Positions 1 to 5,029 of a stretch of DNA of 15,762 nucleotides are shown here, in pieces. Source of the DNA: Pseudomonadota bacterium. Lineage in GTDB: Bacteria; Pseudomonadota; Gammaproteobacteria; Burkholderiales; Burkholderiaceae_C. The position numbers and the translations under genes are program-made. Below the pieces are notes generated by a model, which did no database searches, was not told the origin of the DNA, and saw only the letters and a list, made by a program, of their open reading frames with translations. The stretch lies in contig JAEZEB010000020.1 in the NCBI GenBank assembly GCA_023438115.1, forward strand, positions 1-15,762, written 5' to 3'. How positions within the stretch are numbered: position 1 is the stretch's first letter; every line of letters starts with the position of its first letter.

Positions 1-1251
1 ATCCAGGCTCGGCGCTGTTGCTGGATCCCAGCTTTCGCTGGGATGACGAGGGAAACTTTCGCTGGGATGACGAGCGGAAGGGGAAGGCGAAGCGGGTCCC
101 CACAGGGCGCTCAAATCGCTCACCCGATTCCCCACCTCCGGCTCGAACTGCATGCGCGGCTGGGACCAGGCCGGCGTGCCGGTGGGGCGTGCGAGGCCGG
201 GCGAAGGGAGCAGGGCCGGGCCTTCACCTTCGGCGGCTTGCCCCGCACGGGGAGCCGACAGCGCCGCTTCCACCGCGCGCCGCACCGCCTGGTGCACCTC
301 GCGGCTGTCGCGGAAGCGGACCTCGATCTTGGTGGGGTGCACGTTCACGTCCACGCGCGAAGGATCGATCTGCACGTAGAGGGCGTACACGGGCTGCCGC
401 TGGCCATGCAGCACGTCCTCGTACGCGCTGCGGGCTGCATGCGTCAGCACCTTGTCGCGCACGTAGCGGCCGTTGACGTACGCGAACTGCCAGTCGGCCC
501 GCGAGCGCGCCGCGTCGGGGATGCCCGCGCGGCCGCTCACGCGCACCGGGCCCACGCGGTGTTCCACGGCCACGCTGTCGGCCAGGAAATCCTCGCCCAG
601 CACGTCGGCCAGGCGCTGCTCGCGCGTGCCCGCGCGCCATTGCTCGCACAGCTTGCCTTCGTGCCAGATCGCGAAGCCCACGTCGGGCCGCGCCAGCGCG
701 TGGCGGCGCACGGCCTCGATGCAGTGGGCCAGCTCGGTGGCGTCGGTCTTGAGGAACTTGCGCCGCGCGGGCGTGCTGAAGAACAGCTCCTTCACTTCGA
801 CGGTCGTGCCGGTGGCGCGCGCGGCCGGCCGCAGTTCGCCGCTGGAGGCATCGAGCAGGAAGGCGCTGGCCTGGCCGGCCGGGCGCGAGAGCAGGTGCAG
901 TTCCGACACCGAGGCGATCGCGGCCAGCGCCTCGCCGCGGAAGCCCATGGTGGCCACGGATTCCAGGTCGGCCAGCGAGCCGATCTTGCTGGTGGCATGG
1001 CGCTTCAGCGCCAGCGGCAGCTCCTCGCGCGCGATGCCGGCGCCGTCGTCCTCGATGGAGATCAGGCGCACGCCGCCGGCCAGCAGCCGCACGGTGACCT
1101 GCGTCGCGCCGGCGTCCAGCGCGTTGTCGACCAGCTCGCGCACCACCGAGGCGGGACGTTCCACCACCTCGCCGGCGGCGATCTGGCTCACCAGCTCGTC
1201 GGGCAGTTCCCGGATCGGGCGGCGCGGGGCGGAGGACAGCACGGCACTCAT
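1..1251 (-). CDS. mutL: DNA mismatch repair protein MutL (5' part, 3' end beyond window)
   Basis: MutL is the GHKL ATPase that couples MutS mismatch recognition to strand incision. The first 417 codons are present and the frame is open to the window edge. Visible motifs: AAGEVVERP near residue 25, RELVDNALDAG (about 38-48, with the conserved Glu and Asn), DDGAG (68-72), GFRGEAL (103-109), FVNGR-like AYVNGRYVRDK, and NVHPTKIEVRF near the end of the N-terminal ATPase/transducer region. The ATG at 1251 starts the typical MutL N-terminus (IRELPDELVSQIAAGEVVE). No Shine-Dalgarno sequence is seen; a TAGAAT box lies 8 nt upstream. The visible C-terminal part is a Pro/Ser/Ala-rich linker. At residues 394-410 it contains RHPSESFP-RHPSESWDP, which is the translation of a palindromic repeat. 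The dimerisation/endonuclease domain is outside the window. Very sure of identity. Confidence 0.97.
   Translation of the reverse strand, partial: MSAVLSSAPRRPIRELPDELVSQIAAGEVVERPASVVRELVDNALDAGATQVTVRLLAGGVRLISIEDDGAGIAREELPLALKRHATSKIGSLADLESVATMGFRGEALAAIASVSELHLLSRPAGQASAFLLDASSGELRPAARATGTTVEVKELFFSTPARRKFLKTDATELAHCIEAVRRHALARPDVGFAIWHEGKLCEQWRAGTREQRLADVLGEDFLADSVAVEHRVGPVRVSGRAGIPDAARSRADWQFAYVNGRYVRDKVLTHAARSAYEDVLHGQRQPVYALYVQIDPSRVDVNVHPTKIEVRFRDSREVHQAVRRAVEAALSAPRAGQAAEGEGPALLPSPGLARPTGTPAWSQPRMQFEPEVGNRVSDLSALWGPASPSPSARHPSESFPRHPSESWDPATAPSLD
22..74. repeat. REP-like palindrome with a 19-bp direct repeat, inside mutL
   Basis: The arms atcccagc (25-32) and gctgggat (37-44) form an 8-bp stem with loop tttc, followed by gacgag. 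The right part, ctttcgctgggatgacgag (32-50), is repeated exactly at 56-74, a 24-bp period that keeps the mutL frame. The outer sequence (tggatccc...gggatgac) matches the palindromes at 4141-4166 and 9977-10002, so this looks like a member of the same dispersed family. Confidence 0.8.
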
Positions 1252-1259
1252 CGCGGCCC

Positions 1260-1265
1260 ATTCTA
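1260..1265 (-). promoter_or_regulatory. putative -10 box of mutL (TAGAAT)
   Basis: TAGAAT on the minus strand matches TATAAT at 5 of 6 positions. It ends 8 nt before the mutL ATG, with no convincing -35 box and no ribosome binding site between. This suggests a leaderless or very short leader; inferred from sequence only. Confidence 0.45.
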
Positions 1266-1284
1266 GGGGTGCAAGCCCGGCGGT

Positions 1285-1290
1285 GATAAT
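1285..1290 (+). promoter_or_regulatory. putative -10 box of the DedA gene (GATAAT)
   Basis: GATAAT matches the sigma-70 consensus at 5 of 6 positions and lies 6 nt before the ATG at 1297. Transcription would start about at the start codon. No Shine-Dalgarno sequence is seen and the -35 region is weak. Confidence 0.45.
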
Positions 1291-1296
1291 CGGGCG

Positions 1297-1956
1297 ATGG
1301 AGCTCGTGACCTTCCTCGTCGATTTCATCCTGCACGTCGACCGCTACCTGGAGGCGTTCGTGACGAATTACGGCGCCTGGGTCTATGCGCTGTTGTTCCT
1401 GATCATCTTCGTGGAGACGGGCGTCGTGGTGATGCCCTTCCTGCCCGGCGACTCGCTGCTGTTCGTGGTGGGCGCGCTGTGCGGCGTCGGCCTCATGAGC
1501 TACCCCGCCGCGGTGCTGCTGCTGTGGGCGGCGGCGGTGCTGGGGGACCAGTGCAACTACACGATAGGGCGGTGGATCGGCCCGCGGGTCTTCTCCTGGC
1601 AGGACTCGCGCTTCTTCAACAAGGATGCCTTCGACCGCGCGCACGCCTTCTACGAAAAGTATGGCGGCATCACGGTGATCCTGGCGCGCTTCTTCCCCTT
1701 CATGCGCACCTTCATCCCCTTCATCGCCGGCATCGCCGAGATGACGCGCGTGAAGTTCTCGCTCTACAACGTGGTGGGCGGCTTCATCTGGGTGGCCGGC
1801 CTGGTCACGGCGGGCTTCTTCCTCGGGAGCATCCCGTGGGTGAAGGAGAACCTGGACAAGATCATCTGGGCCACCATCCTGGTCCCGGGCCTGATCGTGA
1901 TCGCCGGCGCGTGGCAGTCGCGCCGCCGCGCGAAGGCCGAGGTGGCGGGCGGCTGA
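1297..1956 (+). CDS. DedA/VTT-family inner-membrane protein
   Basis: A 219-aa polytopic membrane protein of the DedA (SNARE-associated/VTT) family. Members are implicated in undecaprenyl-phosphate or phospholipid flipping, membrane homeostasis and proton-motive-force-dependent drug tolerance. Signatures: FVETGVVVMPFLPGDSLLF (about residues 39-57, with the family acidic residue and PGD turn), the re-entrant-loop motif ARFFPFMRTFIPFIAG (about 130-145, with the conserved arginines), and hydrophobic C-terminal segments near 165-180 and 192-206. Length is normal. The ATG at 1297 has no ribosome binding site but follows a GATAAT box by 6 nt. It is divergent from mutL (45 bp). The exact substrate cannot be told from sequence. 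Confidence 0.93.
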   Translation: MELVTFLVDFILHVDRYLEAFVTNYGAWVYALLFLIIFVETGVVVMPFLPGDSLLFVVGALCGVGLMSYPAAVLLLWAAAVLGDQCNYTIGRWIGPRVFSWQDSRFFNKDAFDRAHAFYEKYGGITVILARFFPFMRTFIPFIAGIAEMTRVKFSLYNVVGGFIWVAGLVTAGFFLGSIPWVKENLDKIIWATILVPGLIVIAGAWQSRRRAKAEVAGG

Positions 1957-1963
1957 GCGCGAT

Positions 1964-1997
1964 TCCTACACGCCGCGCGCGACCGGCGGCGTAGATT
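1964..1997 (+). promoter_or_regulatory. two-block promoter-like motif TCCTACA-N20-GTAGATT
   Basis: TCCTACA (1964-1970) and GTAGATT (1991-1997) are separated by exactly 20 nt, the same arrangement found before both lipoprotein genes at 4206 and 4632. The TAGATT part resembles a -10 box and lies 25 nt before the ATG at 2023. The upstream block is not a canonical -35, so an alternative sigma factor or an activator site is possible. Confidence 0.45.
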
Positions 1998-2022
1998 GGC
2001 CGTTCGACACAAGGAGAACGCC

Positions 2023-2208
2023 ATGCCCGACCAGGATCCCAAGTCCAGGGACACCACCAGCAATCCGCCCGGCGAGCGCCGCGAAGGCGGCCAGGCCCGC
2101 GAGCAGTCCGCACCGGGCGAGCCCCCGCCGGGGCTGAAGGACAAGGACGCCGAGACCAGCGACAGCTACGGCAACACGCGCGATTCCGGCGACCCGGCCA
2201 GCCGCTGA
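2023..2208 (+). CDS. small hydrophilic, probably disordered protein, 61 aa
   Basis: Function not recognised. The start at ATG 2023 is supported by AAGGAG at 2011-2016 with 6-nt spacing. The protein is almost free of hydrophobic residues and rich in Asp, Glu, Lys, Arg, Gly, Pro and Ser, with segments such as PGERREGGQAREQSAPGEPP and KDKDAETSDSYGNTRDSGD. There is no signal peptide, membrane helix or cysteine, so an intrinsically disordered cytosolic protein is likely. The upstream promoter-like motif is shared with two glycine-zipper lipoprotein genes, which suggests shared (perhaps stress-related) control. Codon use looks normal for the window. Real gene likely; role unknown. Confidence 0.7.
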   Translation: MPDQDPKSRDTTSNPPGERREGGQAREQSAPGEPPPGLKDKDAETSDSYGNTRDSGDPASR

Positions 2209-2227
2209 CGCGTCCCGCGACCGGGCG

Positions 2228-2256
2228 TGGACCCGGTTGCTAAGTATGCATATCAT
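2228..2256 (+). promoter_or_regulatory. putative nagG-like promoter with TATGCATA palindrome
   Basis: TGGACC (2228-2233) and TATCAT (2251-2256) are 17 nt apart and match the sigma-70 -35 and -10 boxes at 4 and 5 of 6 positions. The perfect palindrome TATGCATA (2245-2252) overlaps the spacer and -10, where a MarR- or other HTH-type repressor would block RNA polymerase. A short ACCGGG/CCCGGT hairpin (2220-2237) overlaps the -35 side. No regulator gene is adjacent. Confidence 0.45.
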
Positions 2257-2277
2257 CGGGGGCAGGAGACCGCCGCC

Positions 2278-3603
2278 ATGAACGCCCCCGAATCCCTGGC
2301 CCGCTGGGCGGGCACCGGCTCGAGCCGCGTGCCCTTCTGGGCCTACACCGATCCGCAGCTGTTCCAGCGCGAGCTGGAACGCATCTTCTACGGCCCGCAC
2401 TGGAGCTACGTGGGCCTGGAGATCGAGGTGCCCAACGTGGGCGACTTCAAGCTCACCTGCGTGGGCGAGCGCCAGGTGATCCTGGTGCGCGACCGCGTCG
2501 CGCCCAGGGACCGCGGCACCGACCACGGTATCCGCGTGGTGGAGAACCGCTGCGCGCACCGCGGCGTGCGCTTCTGCCAGCAGCCGCAGGGCAATGCGCG
2601 CAGCTTCGTCTGCCCCTACCACCAGTGGACCTACAAGCTCAACGGCGAGCTCGCCGGGCTGCCGTTCAAGGATGGCGTGCCGGCGACGGGCGAAGACGGC
2701 CAGCCCTGCGTGCAGGGCGGCATGCCCGCGGGCTTCGACATGAAGCAGCACGGCCTCACGCGGCTGCGCGTGGCGGTGCTCCATGGCCTGGTGTTCGCCA
2801 CCTTCAGCGAAGAGGCCGAGCCGCTGGAGGAGTACCTCGGCCCGCAGATCCTGCCCTGGCTGGACCGCATCTTCGCGGGCCGCAAGCTCACGCTGCTGGG
2901 CTACAACCGCCAGCGCATCCCGGGCAACTGGAAGCTGATGATGGAGAACATCAAGGACCCGTACCACCCGGGCCTGCTCCACACCTGGTTCGTGACCTTC
3001 GGCCTGTGGCGCGCCGACCAGAAGAGCCGCATGGTGACGGACGAACACGGCCGCCATGCCGTGATGGTCTCGCGCCGCAACGACGGCGGCGAGAACAAGG
3101 CGGTGACGCAGGGCGTCACGAGCTTCAAGGCCGACATGGCGCTGAACGACACCCGCCTGCTGGACGTGGTGCCCGAGCCGTGGTGGAAGGTGCCCGATCC
3201 CGCGAACCCCGGCACGGAGATCATGCCGAGCGTCACGATGATCACGCTGTTCCCCAGCCTCATCATCCAGCAGCAGGTGAATTCGCTTTCGACCCGCCAT
3301 ATCCAGCCGCGCGGTGAGGGCAGTTTCGATTTCGTGTGGACGCACTTCGGCTTCGAGGACGACGACGAGGCGATGACGCGCCGGCGCCTGCGCCAGGCCA
3401 ACCTCTTCGGGCCCGCCGGTTTCGTGAGCGCCGACGACGGCGAGGTGATCGAGTTCAGCCAGCAGGGCTTCCGCCAGTGGGGCGAGGAGGGCGAGACGCT
3501 GTGCGAGCTCGGCGGCACCGGCACCGGCGGCACCGAACACATGGTGACCGAGACGCTGATCCGCGGGATGTACGCCTACTGGCGCAAGGTGATGGGTGTA
3601 TGA
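2278..3603 (+). CDS. nagG: Rieske aromatic-ring hydroxylating oxygenase, large (alpha) subunit; salicylate 5-hydroxylase-like
   Basis: A 441-aa catalytic subunit of a Rieske non-haem iron oxygenase. The N-terminal Rieske domain carries C92-x-H94 (NRCAHRG) and C112-PY-H115 (CPYHQW), binding a 2Fe-2S cluster. The catalytic domain carries ENIKDPYHPGLLH (about 223-235): D227 bridges from a neighbouring subunit, and H230 and H235 bind iron. The third ligand is an Asp in FGPAGFVSADDGE (about 378-389). From memory, the whole sequence resembles NagG (salicylate to gentisate), for example EGSSRVPFWAY-like and HTWFVTFGLWRAD stretches; the related AndAc (anthranilate dioxygenase) is the main alternative. 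Start ATG 2278 follows AGGAG (2264-2268). It overlaps the beta subunit by ATGA. No ferredoxin or reductase gene is nearby, so electrons must come from elsewhere. Family certain; substrate inferred. Confidence 0.88.
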   Translation: MNAPESLARWAGTGSSRVPFWAYTDPQLFQRELERIFYGPHWSYVGLEIEVPNVGDFKLTCVGERQVILVRDRVAPRDRGTDHGIRVVENRCAHRGVRFCQQPQGNARSFVCPYHQWTYKLNGELAGLPFKDGVPATGEDGQPCVQGGMPAGFDMKQHGLTRLRVAVLHGLVFATFSEEAEPLEEYLGPQILPWLDRIFAGRKLTLLGYNRQRIPGNWKLMMENIKDPYHPGLLHTWFVTFGLWRADQKSRMVTDEHGRHAVMVSRRNDGGENKAVTQGVTSFKADMALNDTRLLDVVPEPWWKVPDPANPGTEIMPSVTMITLFPSLIIQQQVNSLSTRHIQPRGEGSFDFVWTHFGFEDDDEAMTRRRLRQANLFGPAGFVSADDGEVIEFSQQGFRQWGEEGETLCELGGTGTGGTEHMVTETLIRGMYAYWRKVMGV

Positions 3604-4076
3604 GCGAGATGCTGATGCTGCGCGGCGAGATCGATGCTTTCAACGCGGAGTACGCGGCGGCGCTGGACGAACGCCGCTTCGACGACTGGCCCGGCTTCTT
3701 CTTGCCGGATGGGCACTACACGGTGCAGGCGCGCGAGAACTTCGACCGCAAGCTCCCGCTGGCGCTGATCGCGCTGGAGAGCCAGGGGATGATGAAGGAC
3801 CGCGTCTACGGGATCACGCAGACGATCTACCACGGCCCGTACTACACGCGCCACGTGGTCGGCCCGGCGCGCGTGCTGGGTCAGCAAGGCGGCCGCATCC
3901 GCGCCGAGGCGAACTACGCGGTGTTCCGCACGCGGCCCGGCGACGCGAGCGAGGTCTACAACGTCGGCCGCTATGTCGATGAATTCGAACGCGCGGCGGA
4001 AGGCCTGAAGCTGGCCCGCCGCCTGTGCGTGTACGACAGCGAGATGGTGCTCAACTCGCTGATCTATCCGATCTAG
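3600..4076 (+). CDS. nagH: Rieske aromatic-ring hydroxylating oxygenase, small (beta) subunit
   Basis: A 158-aa structural subunit of the alpha3beta3 oxygenase, with the NTF2-like/SnoaL fold typical of beta subunits. It opens with a helical segment (EIDAFNAEYAAALDERRFDDWPGFF), followed by the family's DGHYTVQARENFDR and YYTRHVVGPARV strands, and ends LCVYDSEMVLNSLIYPI. The length fits NagH-type subunits (about 160 aa). Its ATG overlaps the alpha-subunit stop (ATGA at 3600-3603), implying translational coupling and 1:1 synthesis. There is no cofactor site, as expected. The next sequence downstream is a palindromic element rather than a ferredoxin gene. The name rests on the partner's resemblance to NagG. 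Confidence 0.86.
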   Translation: MSEMLMLRGEIDAFNAEYAAALDERRFDDWPGFFLPDGHYTVQARENFDRKLPLALIALESQGMMKDRVYGITQTIYHGPYYTRHVVGPARVLGQQGGRIRAEANYAVFRTRPGDASEVYNVGRYVDEFERAAEGLKLARRLCVYDSEMVLNSLIYPI

Positions 4077-4086
4077 CCGCGTCCTT

Positions 4087-4201
4087 TGTCATTGCGGGCT
4101 CGACCCGCAATCCATGCAGCGCCCGATCCGGGCACCGCATGGATCCCGGCTCGAGGCCGGGATGACAAGTGCAGGGATTCCGGGTCGAGGCCGGGATGAC
4201 A
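4087..4201. repeat. REP/BIME-like palindrome cluster
   Basis: Three hairpin units follow the oxygenase operon: ttgcggg/cccgcaa (4092-4110); atcccggc/gccgggat with loop tcgag (4143-4163); and an imperfect copy, attccgg/ccgggat (4177-4197). A short GCCCG/CGGGC stem (4121-4133) lies between units 1 and 2. The first two units are inverted relative to each other and bounded by ttgtcat (4087-4093) and atgacaa (4162-4168), the same layout as the element at 9922-10006. It lies between the convergent nagH-like gene and the lipoprotein gene at 4206, where it could end transcription or protect both 3' ends. That role is inferred. Confidence 0.82.
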
Positions 4202-4205
4202 GACG

Positions 4206-4415
4206 TCAGTAGCGCTTGGCCGCCTGGTTGCCCAGGTACGCACCCGCGCCGGCGCCGAGGATCGTCGCGCCCGTGCCGCCGATCGCATCGCCGACCAGGC
4301 CACCCACCACGGCGCCGCCCACCGTGCCGACGGTCGTGCGGTCCATCGTGGCGCAGCCACCCAGGCCCATCAGGGCAGCGGCCGTCACGACCGCAGCGAG
4401 GAATTTCGTCTTCAT
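4206..4415 (-). CDS. glycine-zipper lipoprotein, copy 1
   Basis: A 69-aa protein with a type II signal peptide. The lipobox LGGC puts the lipidated cysteine at residue 21 after a hydrophobic AAVVTAAALMG core. The mature part is a glycine-zipper helical hairpin (GTVGGAVVGGLVG and GGTGATILGAGAGAYLG), as in OsmB/SlyB-like 2TM glycine-zipper proteins of the envelope; such proteins are often stress-induced. The ATG at 4415 is preceded by GAAGGG. It differs from the copy at 4632 at only four positions (T3S, D43S, I45V, L61V) plus a C-terminal Tyr. The upstream blocks GACGACAG, TCCTACA and CTAAAGT are shared with that copy. A palindrome cluster lies just past its stop. The exact role is unknown. Confidence 0.85.
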   Translation of the reverse strand: MKTKFLAAVVTAAALMGLGGCATMDRTTVGTVGGAVVGGLVGDAIGGTGATILGAGAGAYLGNQAAKRY

Positions 4416-4476
4416 GGAATCACCCTTCGAATCGAATTGCGTTCAGCCGCAAGCCGCGCGGCCACCTTGTGCATCG

Positions 4477-4533
4477 ACTTTAGGAAGCGCACCGTTGCGC
4501 GGCTGTAGGAACCCCTCGACGGCCGCTGTCGTC
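4477..4533 (-). promoter_or_regulatory. three-block promoter-like motif of lipoprotein copy 1
   Basis: Read on the minus strand: GACGACAG (4533-4526), 15 nt, TCCTACA (4510-4504), 20 nt, CTAAAGT (4483-4477). The last block resembles a -10 box (TAAAGT) and gives a leader of about 55 nt. All three blocks and both spacings equal those of copy 2, while the spacer bases differ. This points to selection on the blocks rather than mere recent duplication. Confidence 0.5.
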
Positions 4534-4586
4534 CGGCCCCATCCGCGCATGCAGGCCTGCTGACGCCTGAAGAGGCACGGCAAAGG

Positions 4587-4613
4587 AAAGGGGCCGGCAA
4601 GACCGGCCCCTTT
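4587..4613 (-). terminator. rho-independent terminator of lipoprotein copy 2
   Basis: An 11-bp perfect stem, aaaggggccgg (4587-4597) with ccggccccttt (4603-4613), loop of 5. It lies 18 nt past the stop of the gene at 4632 and is followed on the minus strand by a T-rich run (TTTCCTTTG). It is the strongest terminator in the window. Confidence 0.85.
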
Positions 4614-4631
4614 GCGAGCGCGTGCGCGCGA

Positions 4632-4838
4632 TCAGCGCTTCGCGGCCTGGTTGCCCACGTAAGCACCAGCGCCGGCGCCCAGGATGGTGGCGCCCGTGCC
4701 GCCGACGGCGCTGCCCACCAGGCCGCCGACCACGGCGCCGCCCACCGTACCCACGGTCGTGCGATCCATCGTGGCGCAGCCACCCAGGCCCATCAGGGCG
4801 GCGGCCGTCACGACCGCGGCGAGAAATTTCGACTTCAT
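4632..4838 (-). CDS. glycine-zipper lipoprotein, copy 2
   Basis: A 68-aa near-twin of the protein at 4206: same signal peptide, lipobox LGGC (Cys21) and glycine-zipper hairpin (GGAVVGGLVGSAVGG, ILGAGAGAYVG). The start is ATG 4838, preceded by AAAGGG; an in-frame ATG 17 codons upstream lacks a ribosome binding site, would bury the signal peptide, and lies in the leader. It has its own promoter-like motif and its own strong terminator, so the two copies are separate transcription units. The tandem arrangement shows duplication of gene plus regulatory region. Likely an outer-membrane or periplasm-facing lipoprotein; function unknown. Confidence 0.87.
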   Translation of the reverse strand: MKSKFLAAVVTAAALMGLGGCATMDRTTVGTVGGAVVGGLVGSAVGGTGATILGAGAGAYVGNQAAKR

Positions 4839-4901
4839 GGCAAACCCTTTCAGTTCGATTCTTGACACACGCCGCGGGAGGCGCGGCAACCTGTGCCAGG
4901 A

Positions 4902-4958
4902 ACTGTAGGGTCCGCGAAAGTGCCGGGCTGTAGGAGCCCCATGATGGGGACTGTCGTC
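4902..4958 (-). promoter_or_regulatory. three-block promoter-like motif of lipoprotein copy 2
   Basis: Minus strand: GACGACAG (4958-4951), 15 nt, TCCTACA (4935-4929), 20 nt, CTACAGT (4908-4902). TACAGT can serve as the -10 box, with a leader of about 57 nt to the ATG at 4838. No canonical TTGACA -35 is present; TCCTACA occupies a position slightly upstream of a normal -35. Confidence 0.5.
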
Positions 4959-5005
4959 GGCTGGCAGTGCCCGTTGCGGGGGCGCCGCCCGCGCGGCGGC
5001 CCGCC

Positions 5006-5022
5006 CGCGCCGTCACGGCGCG
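5006..5022 (-). terminator. possible weak terminator after amiC
   Basis: Inverted repeat CGCGCCG-tca-CGGCGCG, a 7-bp GC stem beginning 8 nt past the amiC stop. There is no T-run, so it is at best a weak or factor-dependent terminator. The rest of 4960-5029 is GC-rich with no gene seen. Confidence 0.35.
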
Positions 5023-5029
5023 TTGCAAC

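Noticed and set aside
43..1266. 407-codon plus-strand open frame
   Set aside because: It is the exact antisense of mutL; MutL motifs on the minus strand are unmistakable.
1966..3540. 524-codon open frame on the minus strand
   Set aside because: It is antisense to the Rieske alpha-subunit gene, with His/Ala/Val-rich low-complexity translation typical of GC-rich shadow frames and no ribosome binding site.
4087..4201. Short CRISPR-like array (three similar hairpin units)
   Set aside because: Unit spacing is irregular, units differ in stem sequence and two are inverted; there are no cas genes. REP/BIME-like elements explain it.
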